Source: Symbiodinium natans
Lineage: Eukaryota; Sar; Dinophyceae; Suessiales; Symbiodiniaceae
DNA length: 64,000 bases
Assembly: GCA_905221605.1 (NCBI GenBank)
Contig: CAJNDS010002195.1
Location: 186,001-250,000, forward strand
Direction of reading: 5' to 3'
Shown here: positions 33,936-45,799 of the stretch, in pieces
How positions within the stretch are numbered: position 1 is the first letter of the stretch
How the letters are laid out: each line of letters starts with the position of its first letter
Translations under genes and position numbers: made by a program
Notes under the pieces: model-generated
The model's input: the letters and a program-made list of their open reading frames with translations, nothing else
What the model was told of the DNA's origin: nothing
Databases searched by the model: none

Positions 33936-34951
33936 CTGCGAAGCTTTTTGTCCAAGTGGCTAAACGATGCGCAGAGCTTTGCTGCAAACCACAGTCGTGT
34001 CACTTTGGCACAACATCACCGACGAATCAAAGCGGATCTACCTCATCATGAGGCAGACAAACCCGATCACAATCGGCAGGCTCATTAACTGGACAAGGCC
34101 ATTGTGTTGCAAGGTCCGCTGGTTTGAGCTTGCAGTCTAGATTCCAGACACATGTCTTTCGGGTTGGCGGATTTGTGGATCGTTGCGGGGTTGCTGAACT
34201 TCTGCGAGACCTTGCACGCCTAGGCCTTCTGGAACAGAAGCGAACCATTGAACGGTTCGATGGTGAATGAATGATGCACAACAACTGCACAATCAAGGTT
34301 GGACTCGCCTTGCACATGTCAGCTAATGGATCAAAACCCTGAAGACGTCATTCGCGGAAGCTGGCATCCTGCAGTTCCTGCAGTTCTGCACATCCTACAG
34401 GTGGCCGGCCCGTTAAGAGCCCAAGAAATCATCGAGCGACTCCTTGGAAGCTACTGGCAACAACTGCCAGAGGAACAGACAAAACCAAACGCATGGCGGA
34501 AGGTTGGTCAGAACCATTGAAACAGGAATGGTGGGGCTACTGCAAGGGCTACCACATGTTGATAAAGCGAGCTGCAACCATCACATCGTTTTGGATGACA
34601 GGCAGCTCCTTCAGGTGAATGTTGCAGGCTCCATGGGCGGATGTGCTTTGGCGAGTTAGGGGGAACGAAAGCATTGCCATGTTTCGCATCCAAGGCGGAA
34701 GCGGAGCAGGAGAAGAGGGAGAAGAAGAAGCGGAAGAGAAACTTTTTTGCCGGCAGAACCATGACGGAGGTCTTCTATGAGGTGGTGGCCCCCAAGTCTG
34801 GGGTTCACTATGAGAAAAAGATTGGCTCCATGCCACATGTTTTTTGCAAGCCAGGACCAAGCAGAACTGGAAGAACCTGAAGACGAAGAAAGCCCGGAAG
34901 AGGTTTCTCGAGGCCAAGGCTGCAGCGTTCTTGGAGGATGAGGGGATGTAG
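33936..34951 (+). CDS. Unrecognised plus-strand gene with two frame breaks
   Basis: Exons: 33936-34052 (39 codons, FLSKWLNDAQSFAANHSRV, GC donor), 34136-34262 (RVGGFVDRCGVAELLRDLA), 34345-34502 (PAVPAVLHILQVAGPL, RAQEIIERLLGSYWQQL), 34503-34614 (ETGMVGLLQGLPHVDK, LDDRQLLQ), 34695-34951 (AEAEQEKREKKKRKRNFF, MTEVFYEVVAPKSGV, then a basic tail NWKNLKTKKARKRFL and stop). Introns 34053-34135 (GC-AG), 34263-34344 and 34615-34694 (GT-AG) keep phase. At about 34503 the reading frame moves with no room for an intron, and at the six-T run 34840-34845 one base is missing relative to the open frame, so it is a pseudogene, uses tiny introns, or carries sequence errors. The helix-rich LHILQ..GPLRAQEIIERL segment recalls winged-helix (HARE-HTH-like) domains. 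Family not identified. Confidence 0.55.
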
Positions 34952-34989
34952 TGCATTGTCCATTCTTCCAGAACACCATCAGCATGCTG

Positions 34990-37900
34990 AACGCAAACCT
35001 CTCCTTCTCTCGCCGAAAACCCCTGAACCCTCGTCCCATCCCGTGCTGCCATTCTTCACGAAAAACATACCCCCCCCCCGGTCAATATTAAACAGAATCC
35101 GCCAGCTCTTGTTTTCATATCGTATAGGGGAGAGAACGGGGGCTTATTCAATACTAGGGGGAAGGGTTTGAAAAAATGATGACCTCATGCATCAATTCTG
35201 GATTTATGTTTGCTGTTGAAAACAATTCAATCAAACACTGTCAATGACAAGCACTGGCACCGCTTGTCCTGCGAATCCTCTGCGGGCATGCGTCGGAAGA
35301 CGAGCTCCTCGGAGCAGGAGTTCTCAGAGTTTGCGCGCGGCATGACCACTGTAGGAGTTTGCGGAGAGCAGCCACGACAAAGCCCCTCGCCAGAAGCATC
35401 TACATATGTAGAGCAAGCCGCACGTAGGGGTCGTCTCTCCAAGGCCGTGGGGATGTCCTCCTTGCGAAAGCCATCCTCCACGAGCTCAGTAGCTACACAC
35501 AGAAACGGAACCTTACAAGGACCTTTCCTGCACCTAGTTCCAACTAGGTCGAGCTTGGAGCTTCTCTGCAGCTTCCTGTCCGAAGCCTGATATGACACCG
35601 AATGATACCCTGAAGCCCTGAAGCTGTCCACTTCGATAAGGAGGTCATTGACGGCAACCTGATCTGCTGAAAGCTAGTGTGCAAACGCAGAAGGAAGGCA
35701 TTCAAACACGTGATGCCAACTGGGCTTTGCAAGCAACACGGTGGTTTATCAAGGCCTGACGTTGTTCTGGCGCCGTCGTGTTCCATCGCTGGAGTACACC
35801 TTGCCCAAACATATCAGTTATGACAATCAAACATGTGGAACATACACATCACATGCTGATGGCTTGCTCGTGCTGATGATGAAACTCACGCCTCCATCTT
35901 CAATGGCCAAAAGCTTCAAACCAGCTTCCTGGCGGATTCTCGTAGTTGCCAATATGTACGGTATGTAGCAATCAGCAGCAAGATGACATTCTGCCAGCTT
36001 ATACGACACCAAACTGTGAACCCAAACGCCCAAAAGTAACAGTTTCGCATTTCGCGAACGCAGTTGTCCTTTCGCGAGCCCAGACGTCCAAAAACGACGA
36101 CAACTATGCTTTCGCGAGCGTAGACGTCCAAAAGCGATGACAGTTTCGAGGACGGCGAGCACGGCCACGCCAGCGCAGCGCCTAGGTGAGAGTGCGATTG
36201 TTGTCCAAGATGTGAGCAGGCCTAGCCATCTACAGCTCCTCTTCCTCAGCACGTTAGAACCTCTTAGTGTTGGCACTGTTTAGGGAAGAGAGAAGGTCAA
36301 TATGCTGAACTTGGTTTAGATCCAAATTCCTACGTCTGTGATAGTCTGCATTCAGGGAAGCAAGCTGAGCAGGTGCATTTCAAGTTGGGTTGCTAGATGC
36401 TTTTAGCATTCAGCGTGCTGATCTCCACGACTCGAGCAGTCCGCGTCCGAGAAGTCGCAGCCAATGGGCTCTTCTGTCTCAAGGCCTCACCCACGGATGT
36501 AAGGATTGGACGTGTAGCAGACTCATGGTTGCAGAACTCCAAATTATACTCAAACTCACACCCCCCACGCCAGCGGGCACCACACCCGACCGCTGAAGCA
36601 TCCCTGGTGGTCTTCCAAAAATGACTATGCAATAGGTCAGTATAGTCAGGGGTTGAGATGTCCCGTGCTCCGTTGAGCCTGAGATACCGGGATAGCACAG
36701 AAGAACCGGTTGAACCGATGATGCTAATTCAAATCGAACTCACTTCTGGGAACCCATGCTACCAAGCAAAAGCAAACCGGACCTAGTACCAACCGAACAC
36801 AAAAACACAAAACTACGAGTAGTCGCTAGTAATTCGACCATCCCCACCCTTGAAGCACAGATTGAATGGTCTCCGTAGCAGCATCTGGAATTGGGAGCTA
36901 CAGGAATACTCTGTGTGATAGTTCGTGGGATACTCTGGGTATGCCAATGGGCTCCAAGCATCTTCTCTTATGCTTTTTGGAGAGATTACAGTATCTGGGG
37001 CTTGGCAGGCCGGGGATGCTCCTCAAAAAACTCCGGGGTGGACCGGGCAAGGAGACCCAGCGAGGAGTACAGGACACCTGGTAAGAAGAACGCGTAAGAA
37101 AACCCAATAGACCCACATCGAGGTTGGGGATTACAAGCACCACACACAGACCACACAACTCAACCCCCGACATGCTCCACACAGTGCGCCACTCACGCAA
37201 AGATGCAGATACACGGCCGCTCGGAGACTCGGAGACGAAGGTCAAGCCCGAATCCGACCCTTCTGTTAGGATAAACCGAAGCCGGCGCAAGGCTGAAGTT
37301 CAGTGATCCTGAGGCTTGTAAGGCCGAGGCCCAACTCGACAACATACTCCTGGCGCGGGCAGGCTACATAACTAAAAACACCAAAGCAGATCACCATGTA
37401 GCATGATGTAGTACTCCACAAGCGGTCACCTAAATGTGCTCCAAGATGTTTAAGCTTCTCACCCGCGCCGCCTTCTAATCATGATATTTTGTGGGCAGTT
37501 GGCCTAAATAAACTATTTTCTGCCTGACTTCGCAAAGGCAAGGACAGTGGCTCAAGGCCTCAAGGCCGTTCAGGGTCTTCAAAGGACAGTGCAGGCTAAG
37601 CTGTGCCCGTGCCCGCTCCTCAATGTCAGACGGTGGCAGCTCCGCCAATGGGATGGCTACCGTGGAGAGCACCAGGGGCCAGTAGGGATGTAAATAGCGG
37701 TTCAGCCTTTCGGACTCAGTTGATGCTTCTGCCTACTTCGTTTCACAAAACTTCAAGGACTGCACAGACAGAGTTTCAGAAACGAATTCAGTGATGAGCC
37801 AGGAAAAGCTCGACCTAGTCATCGATGCACACATGCTTTCAAGGCTGATTCGCGCTTTGTGTCTGCCAGGCGACGGTTCAAGAAGGGAGGCGATGTTTGC

Positions 37901-39140
37901 CTAAGCTCGCCATGCAGCAGGGAAAGATGGCCTGAAATCACCATCAATTAAGCCTTTCTGGGCCTTGCCTTGAATTTGGAGCTCCAATTCCAGGCAACTT
38001 CTGCTACTGCTGTAGCCGTATCGTCCTGCATCCATCAACCCCGGTCCAATCTTTCAACCTTGCGCTGCTTTCGTATCAAGCGGCGTTCACGGTCCCCCCA
38101 AGGCTTTGAACGACGTAATCTCTCACCGCATCTTGGAAGAGGTAACCTGAAAGCTTGCCAACGCTGGGCATCGCTTTGCCACTCAGGGGGGGGGGGGGGG
38201 GGTTGCCCTAAGTTGCCCCATACCTGCACAGCTCCACAGAATGAGTTCTGAAAATCTTGGCTTTTCTAAGCCTACCACGCCGGAGGATGCAAAACACAAT
38301 GTAGAATCTTGTGATCTTGCCACATCGCCGCACGAGCTTAGACAAACATGCGTCCCCACTGCCTGTGTCAAGCAGCCAAGCGTGTTATATACCCAGCTGA
38401 AGGATGATTCCTGAAAGCGCAGCACCAGCTTGTCAATGACCTCAGGAATCTTTGGTAAAGTGAGTTTGGCCCCACAGTGTGACCGACGATTTGCCGACTC
38501 TTCGGGAGCTGAGGTAGAAGCAACCTGGCTGAATGCCAGAGCCAGGCGCGGCACCAGCTCACCGTTCACCTTCTCAAAGGGCACCCCCAAGCTACAAGCA
38601 TGTGGCCCTCGACGCTTGCACTCTCGCGACCTTTCACAAAACCCTAGTCCGGGAGGATGCAGAGATTGCGGAATCACGTAAATGGGCCCTTTCAACGGCC
38701 TTGGCAGAGCGAAGTTCGAACCTGCGCAGCTGGTTCACTGCTCGGCTTCAGCTGACAGGTTACGATTGCGAATTGCAGCTGGGGCTGGTGCAAGTACAAA
38801 GCTGAAGGACCAGGAGATACTCAGGCAAACTTATCCACATCTCCTATCGCAGGCACTTGTACTGCAGACCCGCGACGCCAAGATGACTTGAGCGCCGTGA
38901 GCCGTGGTTGCCGCCACGCCATGGCCATTGAAGTATGGAAAACGCTTCTGCGCATACCTCATTGGGTCAGTGGCTAGCGCGACCATCTCATGCTCCTCTC
39001 GAAAATGGTGCAGGTGGTTTGCCGCGGCCCCCCACAACGCAGCTTAGGCCCTGACTTCCACTTCATCTCCTTACGCCATGCGGTCAGAAGTGCTGGCCCA
39101 AGACCGAACCACAAGGCGTCTTCATGTTCTTCATCAGATA
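34990..39140. other. Stretch without a recognisable gene
   Basis: No motif or phase-consistent exon chain was found on either strand apart from the repeat tract at 35995-36165. A mildly AT-rich patch is at about 35060-35230, with a short poly-C at about 35070. A poly-G run of 17 lies at 38186-38202. Confidence 0.4.
35995..36165 (-). repeat. Degenerate tandem repeat, about 40-bp unit
   Basis: Units on the plus strand share GAGCGTAGACGTCCAAAA, followed by ACGACGACAACTATGC or a variant, and then TTTCGCGAG. Three to four diverged copies are visible. Read on minus the unit is CTTTTGGACGTCTACGCTCG followed by CGAAAG, which translates to repeated FGRLRSRK-like peptide. The reverse complement of the 3' part, GCTCGCCGTC..CGAAACTGTCATCGCTTTT, matches 52509-52546 on plus. 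Confidence 0.65.
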
Positions 39141-39150
39141 TGCATTGTGG

Positions 39151-39263
39151 CATTGTGTCAACCCTTTACAAGTAATTACTGTGCAGGTCAAAATCAGCAT
39201 CGAATCTACACTTCGGTTATACATTGTGTCAACCCTTTACAAGTAATTACTGTGCAGGTCAAA
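39151..39263. repeat. 42-bp direct repeat, period 71
   Basis: The 42 bases at 39151-39192 recur without mismatch at 39222-39263. The copy begins CATTGTGTCAACCC and ends GTGCAGGTCAAA. The 29 intervening bases differ. This is a recent local duplication, or two insertions of the same element. Confidence 0.9.
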
Positions 39264-39449
39264 CGTTGGCGCGACATTGTGCAAACAAGGAGCCGGAATG
39301 TGAACCTGAAACGTCAATTGCACACGCGTGTGCGTCGCTCAATCGGCAACAAGCGACGCTCCCGGCACAGGCCTTCATGTCCCGGGCAGTCACACGGAGG
39401 ATCTCTCCAGTGCTCATCATGGAGCGGCTGCCGTCTCCTAGAGCAACTC

Positions 39450-39780
39450 AGAGACTCAGAGGCCAATCCTCTGCGAACCACGAATGTCTTACTGGAGCAA
39501 GAAAGCTGCTCAGTTTCTCACCGTGCAGACCACAACAACCGCACGGCTCATGCAGCTCCTTCTTGCATGTCATCACCTCCACCTTGTCCGGGCCCTCCCT
39601 CACAAGCCTCGCTTTGGTCAGTTTGGTCATTGTGCGCACCTCGCGGCTCCTTTTCGGTGGGATCACGCAACGCAGGACAACGTCGTGTGTGCGGACTGGT
39701 TGGCACTTTCGCTCCCCAGGCTCCTTGTTTCCGCTACACGCCCGGCTGCCTGGTGGCTTCAGCTCGATGCGAAAACCATC
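39450..39780 (-). CDS. Coding-like minus-strand segment, unrecognised
   Basis: A 31-base piece, 39750-39780, bounded by CGCAG|GAT and CCAG|GCAG, encodes DGFRIELKPP. Downstream, one frame stays open through VVLRCVIPPKRSREV, MTKLTKARLVREGP and KVEVMTCKKELHEP. Codon choice and the AG|G edges look genuine, but the overlapping plus frame (39078-39902, 274 codons) is also open, so the strand is not certain. The words ATGACCAAACTGACCAAA recur at 51284-51301. Confidence 0.28.
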
Positions 39781-42140
39781 CTGCGCGACAGAGTCGGTCA
39801 TTCAATGACGCGACAGTCCATGACAGTCCCAAACTTGAAGCCCAGACGACAGTGTTGCGCAGCCTGGGAACCGTTTCTACCTTGCGCTGGGATGATCTCT
39901 AAGACAGCTTGAGGTTTCTATTGAAGTGAAACGGGGCAGCATGAACATTCAAAGCATGCCTTCGGCCACTGCACGAGACCGCTCAAGGTTTTCTAGGGCA
40001 CGATGCGAGGAGCGAGCCTTGTCAACTGCGCAGGCGGACAAATCAATATTGTCGATGGAATACTCATAGTCTGACCTCACTCTTTGGGCTTTCACAAGGA
40101 GGGCTGCAAGGACACGCAAAGCACCACTGTACAAACTCGCTGATCCCTCTGCTCGGATGCTGCAAGACTGAGCATCGTAGACTCGCATTCAAGTTTGACC
40201 GAAACTATTGATGTGCAGTCCAAGCATCGCATCGGGAACACTCTGGATCCTGGGATGTGTCGAAAGCGTTTGGCTGTGGCGGTGCGTTGTGCATGTACCC
40301 GCATGAAGCAGCCAGGTCTTTATTTCTCTCTCCATGTTGGGATTTGTGTAGGCTTTGGTCTAGAGCTCCAAGGATTTTTTCCCACCTGCCTAGCAACCTA
40401 CTGATAGAGGTCCGGTTAGATCACCGAGAGGGTCACAGTTCACCACTACCCGCACAACCAACAGGATGCAACAGGGGGAAAGTTTTGCTTGCCTCCCACC
40501 TCGCTGCTCGCTGAACTGTGTTGACGTCAGTTTGTTCTTACAGCTATTGAGCTTTAGGATGGCTTCGACTCTCACACTGGCTCTTGGTCGGGAGGCACAA
40601 GTGATAGTTGCATACTGTTAGTAACATCATGGTTTGTTAGGTAGCTGTTGTGTCTGTGGCTCTGGGTATGAAGCCTGGCTGAGTTCTGATTAAAGGCAGG
40701 AAGCACGTATGATGGGTGTGCATTGTTCTCAAATTCCGGCTCTAGGGTTGGTTCAACTTTTCCTCCTTTCCAGAGACCAACCACTGAGTACAAGATAACA
40801 AAACAGAAAGAAGACATCTGGTCCCACTCCAAAGTAAGAACAAGTTTTCCCCTCCTCCCAATCCCTCCCCCAGCCCGACCTGCCATCAAAGGGTGCAGCG
40901 GATTACTGCAGATTGGGCTAGTAAATGATTCGGTCTTGTGGTCTGAGGAGGTCTCTGCTCCTCACCTAAAGCTCGGTCGACAGCAGGCCCTTCTAGTGTT
41001 TATGATGGGCTTTTGAATTCTAAGCCCGAAATTGTGTTTTTGGCTGTTGTCTTTTTTGTCGCAGGCAAGCTTCATGAAAGCAGAACTATAATTAGTCTCT
41101 TAAGGTGAGGTTCTCCAAGCCAAAGCCTTGCTGTAGATAGACAGCAAAAATCTACAGGCTGAATCATCCTACAGCAACTTGCTCCTTGATCTCAGTGTGA
41201 TTTGCGTGGGCGAAGTTACTAAAAGATGCCATTCAGAGTGCACAAAGGACTGGTGCTGCCAACTGTCGTTGGCACCTTGATGACCTTGAGCTGCTCTGTC
41301 AAGAAATCCAAGCAGGTGTCCTTGCTTTTCGAATCGTGGCATTGTGACTTCAGGCAGCAGATTCACTCACAAGGCTGAGAGCTCCATGCTCATGCGCTCA
41401 ACCACACGTCATTCGTGCTAGCGCCAGCGCACGCCCCGGATCATGCAATACTTCCGTGGCCCCGTATGCAAACCAGATGCAGTCACCGTCTTGAGAAAGG
41501 CGTCGCCTTATGTGACAAGGCGGAGGTCGAAGCTTGAAAACTTAAAGTACCTTTATGAGTTGGTATGTTGCGGCGTCTTGTCGTGCAACTGGGCAGCGCT
41601 GACACATGTTTGGATAAGATCATAGTCATAAAGTGGTCCGATGACCGTGCGTCACTGCAGCACTACTGGTATGTGCAGAAGCGCTGAAATTACATGTGTC
41701 GCGCCGAGTCCGAGTGGTTCACATGGTTGTCGGGGACTGCTACGTTTGCACACCCCGGGTTTGGGAGCCGCAGCCAGAATAGCAATTTCTGCAGACTCCT
41801 AGACAGCACATCAAGGCACCAGGATGCCAAGCTCACGTAATCTCACGTATCAAAGCGCACCAGATGGGGCGATATCTTGCGCTTGCTTTCGCATGCCGCC
41901 TATTCCAGTCTTGGGGTTCATCTCCTTCATGCACGATCCGAACTATGTTAGACCAGGGTCGTTGTCCGGCTTCGTTGGCTACCTTGGCTGCGGTTGCATC
42001 AACGAAGTTTGCACATGAATGGCCACTGTTCCCCATAGTGCTTGAAGCAGGAGTATCACTGATGCAGACGTGATTCCACTTGACTGCCCCACTGCTGCCA
42101 CTCCTGGGCTTGCGATGCCTGGCGCAGAAGGCACACAAAA

Positions 42141-42156
42141 GGGGGGGGGGGGGGGG
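42141..42156. repeat. Poly-G tract, 16 G
   Basis: Homopolymer within minus-strand gene territory, where it would be poly-C in a transcript. Confidence 0.9.
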
Positions 42157-42273
42157 AGTTTCAAAAGCTCCTGCATCTTCTGTGGAAGCATGTTGAAGTT
42201 TTAGTTGCCAGTTGCCTGGTATCGTGCGGCAGCCTCCAGACATGAGAAAGACTCCATGCCGCGTCTACGATAC

Positions 42274-43206
42274 CCTTTCCATGCCATATTTGCGAGCCTC
42301 GATGGTTGCGAGCCACTTTTTCAATGCATCCGGGTCCTCTGCAAGCAGGGCTGAAGTTGTGGTTGAGTTGTCGGGCGGATCACTGACGCGTTTGGATGTT
42401 TTGGATCAGCAGTCCTCTTCCGCAGACGCCAGCAGGGTTCGCCCCTGTTCCAGCAGTTGCCCTTGGTGTGCGATGCAAGCTTGATTGTCAGTCTTTTGTC
42501 ATTTCAACTTCCGCATGACCAAAATCTGCGGGAAAGTGAGGAGGTCTTGCAGCGGGCGTCCGGGATTTGTGCACCCTTTCAGTCCGCTTATCGGCAAAGC
42601 TGTGGGTGTAAGTGGGGCGCAGTAAGCAAAAGGAAAATGCCTGCCTGGTGCCTAGCTTCAACTGCAAGACTCTGCAAGACCACAGCAGCTTCGATACTTC
42701 AAACAAACCGCCTGATCAGACCATATCTGCTCAGGCACTGCTCTTGGTTCCGTCGGAGCTCTCTAGTTTCTGAATGTGCTTGTTTGCGTGTTGGAGAAGG
42801 GCCGACTCCGACTCCAGGCGAGGGATGAAGAGAAGTGCCTGCTTGAGGGCTGCACTGATCTGCACGAGGTTACTTGGCCGATAGAACCATGTCCCACTCT
42901 TGCTAGCACCATGGTGGACCGCCTTCTTCTGCGCCTCCCGCAGAAACTTGGTGCCGGAATCGGTCTCCATGTACTTGTGCCCTTTCCTTACAGCGTGCTG
43001 GCAGCCAACGACTGCTTATGTGCTCTGCATCATCACAAGGCGAGGTTCTCAATCAATGAGTCCAGCTGCACTTTCCCATCAACCCAGACCAGGCCTGCGA
43101 ACGGGAATGCCCGGCGAAGCCGCACTCAAACCGTTCCGCATGGCTGGCCTAGTCCCTCCGCACCATTCGTGAGTAACTCACGGCAGCGCTGTGTCCAGTC
43201 ACCAGC
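42274..43206 (-). CDS. Unrecognised multi-exon gene
   Basis: Five minus-strand exons: 43149-43206 (AGDWTQRCRELLTNGAEGL, GC donor), 43037-43094 (LVWVDGKVQLDSLIENLA, GT donor), 42839-42986 (KGHKYMETDSGTKFL, REAQKKAVHHGASKSG, NLVQISAALKQ), 42411-42479 (GQLLEQGRTLLASAEED), 42274-42350 (LLAEDPDALKKWLATIEA, RKYGMER, GT donor). Exons one to three join in exact phase, and so do four to five across a GC donor intron. The join from three to four is not resolved, because the frame after 42839 stays open to a TGA at 42731, so the GC donor there is a guess. Strong G/C third-position preference supports coding. More exons probably lie upstream (43.2-43.75 kb) and downstream (41.84-42.05 kb, VANEAGQRPWSNIVRIVHEG). 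No family recognised. Confidence 0.55.
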
Positions 43207-43249
43207 CTGAGCCCAAGCTCGTAAATCGAGCTTGCATTGTTCATGTGCG

Positions 43250-45330
43250 CGCTTGGAAGCAAGGGCAAACGAATGGCATGCCGCATGAGGCTTCAATGCT
43301 TGCGTCTGCAGCACTCAGCACATCAGGAAGCCCTGTGTGCAAACACGCCTTGGAAAGGTCCAGGGAGGTGAGCAGACCTGGCCAAGCACATGCAAAACCC
43401 ACCCTGACCATCAAAACTGATCGTAGATCCATTTTTGAGATCAACCCTCATGACAGTGTCGGCCGAAGCACCCTGAAGGGATTCTGGATCCTGGTGCGCC
43501 GTGTCCAGGGTCCTTCAAGTCTGACAACGTCTGAACCAGGGAGGCTGCGCACACAAACATCCGTCGCCCTCGCTTGACTGCAGAGCAGGTTCCAAATCTG
43601 TTTGTGTGTGCAGGTGGCAGCCCTTTCCACACACGACATCTTGCCGCACTATGGTTATGGAGAAATGAGTGGATGTCAGCTCGTCCTGCTGGCCTGAGGG
43701 ATGCATGATGTTGTTCTCATGGGTGGGGCCATGTAGTTTCTTGGCGGATTCCAATTTTCAAAGGGGCGAAAGGGGTTTGGCCAGCCCGTCGAACGTCGTT
43801 GGAAAAACAACCACCACAAAGCCGAAAACCGAATCGTCAGCTCAGCGCAAGCGACTTTCGCACCCGCTCCTTTGGCCCCAAGAAATCAATGCTGCACCTC
43901 GCCGCGACTTCTGCAGCTGCCCTGGTCAAGTTGCTTGTGGCGGACAGCTGGCCAAGCAGTTGTGAAGACTGAGGCGTTGAGGATACATGTACGATCATGG
44001 AAGACCCTTCTTACACACAACCCACACCAACAGAGCTCCTGACGACGACAGAAGCATGTGGCGACGTCGCTACGTGCAACTGAGTGTCTAAGCAGCTCCG
44101 CGGCCTCGAGTGCGAAAGTTCTGCTGGATCAAACTCGGGAAGACTTTTAGACTTTTTGAACACTACAGCAAACCACTTGGCCGAAGTCATGTCTCCCTCC
44201 ATCTCTATGTCTACAGAAAAAGGGTAAGTAAGTATGTACGTAAGTGTGCGTGCGCTGTTAGCATTTGCTCATCTGCAGTCCCTGCCTGAGCATCAAGGCC
44301 TGAGCCATTGGCCTTGGCATTCAGCATGGCCTTGGCACAACGCAGGTTCGGAACGGGTCAGGAGGCTTCACTGGCTTGTATCCACAAACTCGGGCTCCAT
44401 CAGCATTTCGTCTGGGGCCGCGGACAAGCAAACTCAAGGCTTGCGCCTGCGCTGTTCGGAGCACTTCGCGGCCTTCCTGGTGAATGAATCGCTGGACCCA
44501 ACCATCGTGCCATGCCACGAATTCTGCTGCAACCATATGCCCCTCTCTTATAGATGGCAGTAGCGTTCAGTGAGATCATGAAATTCATGACGATGACCAT
44601 ATACCATCCGGTACCATCCCGAAGCCTACTGCATGTGCACAGCCGACATCAACAGATTCTTCTATTGTCCTTGTTCTGTAGTGCAAGCACTGTAAGTGTC
44701 ACAAGAGGTCTTGTGAGGTCGCGTTAAAAGCCTAAGCTTGGATGTGTCAGAGGCCATGCAACTGTTGGCTTCGGATTGTGACATATTGTGACGGGATGGC
44801 GCACCTCCGTCTTTAGCAGGTCTTGGCCTCGAGAGAGCACCTGATTCGTGGCCGTTGGCAAAAAAACACGAGCCATTGCATTCGCCAAATGCATTATTTT
44901 GACTGCCAACTCGATTCCGTCTGCACGGTGAGGGACAAGAAGAAACAAGAAGACTTCAACCACAAACCACCAAGCATTTTGCATTCGCAAAAGCCCTGAA
45001 ATATTGAAAATACAGAGGGATTACTTTGCGATACAGGGTTCCTTGTCTCAACACGTCAAACATTATTCTGAATTATTCTGCAACGAGTGCGAGCACGAAC
45101 CTGCGCAGTATTGAGCGTTAAGGGTTTTACAGTGTTTTCAGCCGCCAATGTTTTCCTCAGATACCTTGCTGGACTGCCGCTGCCGCTCGAACGCCGTGGA
45201 AGTCTCGAACAGATGATTTTGTCAAAGAGTTTGTTTCAACAGTTCCATGGCCCAGGTTTTCAGCTAGATCTTTCCTGGCCAACGTGAGCGGTGCATTCTG
45301 CATGAGCCGTTTTTACAGGTCTCTCAACAT
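43250..45330. other. Stretch without a firm gene call
   Basis: Minus-strand frames at 43441-43754 and 44724-44990 (VKIMHLANAMARVFLPTATN) have some coding character but no motif and no secure splice edges. The first may be 5' exons of the gene at 42274-43206. Confidence 0.35.
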
Positions 45331-45341
45331 GCCGAGGCCAC

Positions 45342-45517
45342 TTGGTTAGTGAGGTGACCAAGCGAGGCTTTGTGGGGTAATGGGGGTGGGGGTGCAGAAC
45401 AGTCAGGGCTTTGGGGGCCTGCTCCAAGCGCACGTCTTCATCATCGTCCACGTTTATGCCAGCAGCACGCAACTTCTCACGAGTTGCCTCACCACATGCA
45501 AAAAGCCCCTGATCCGC
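45342..45517 (-). CDS. Single coding-like exon, unrecognised
   Basis: Between CGACCAG|GCG and ACCAA|GTGGCC the minus strand is open for 58 codons plus two bases. It contains ADQGLFACGEATREKLRAAG, NVDDDEDVRLEQAPKALTVL and HPHPHYPTKPRLVTSL. The acidic and basic patches, codon choice and AG|GC start fit a real exon. I found no partner exons that join with certainty and recognise no domain. Confidence 0.4.
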
Positions 45518-45747
45518 CTGGTCGCAAGCACTCTCCCACGCGCACCAGGCGCACGGCCAGCCTCACTGTAGAGCAGCTGAACGCATTGTTCCTTGGCCTT
45601 TCCTTGGCGGGGACCAGTGTGACCATCAATCGTGCCAAATACGACTGAATGAAGGTCTACACGCAGTGTGGCCGAGCTGTGTGAGGCACTGCACTGGCAG
45701 GAAGCAGGGATACCACTCGTACATGTGCATCCCAGGGAGAAGGAAGA

Positions 45748-45766
45748 CAGAGAGAGAGAGAGAGAG

Positions 45767-45797
<31 letters not shown>
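45748..45797. repeat. (GA)n microsatellite
   Basis: About 50 bases of GA dinucleotides with one CGAGAAAGAG interruption. Confidence 0.95.
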
Positions 45798-45799
45798 CC

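Noticed and set aside
39078-39902. A 274-codon plus-strand open frame
   Set aside because: It runs through an exact 42-base direct duplication, shows no domain, and the opposite strand has better exon-like edges in the same place.
41840-42050. A second class-3 lipase from the VANEAGQRPWSNIVRIVHEG text
   Set aside because: It resembles the segment after the lipase GSPRVG block, but no G-H-S-x-G exon was found upstream on the same strand.
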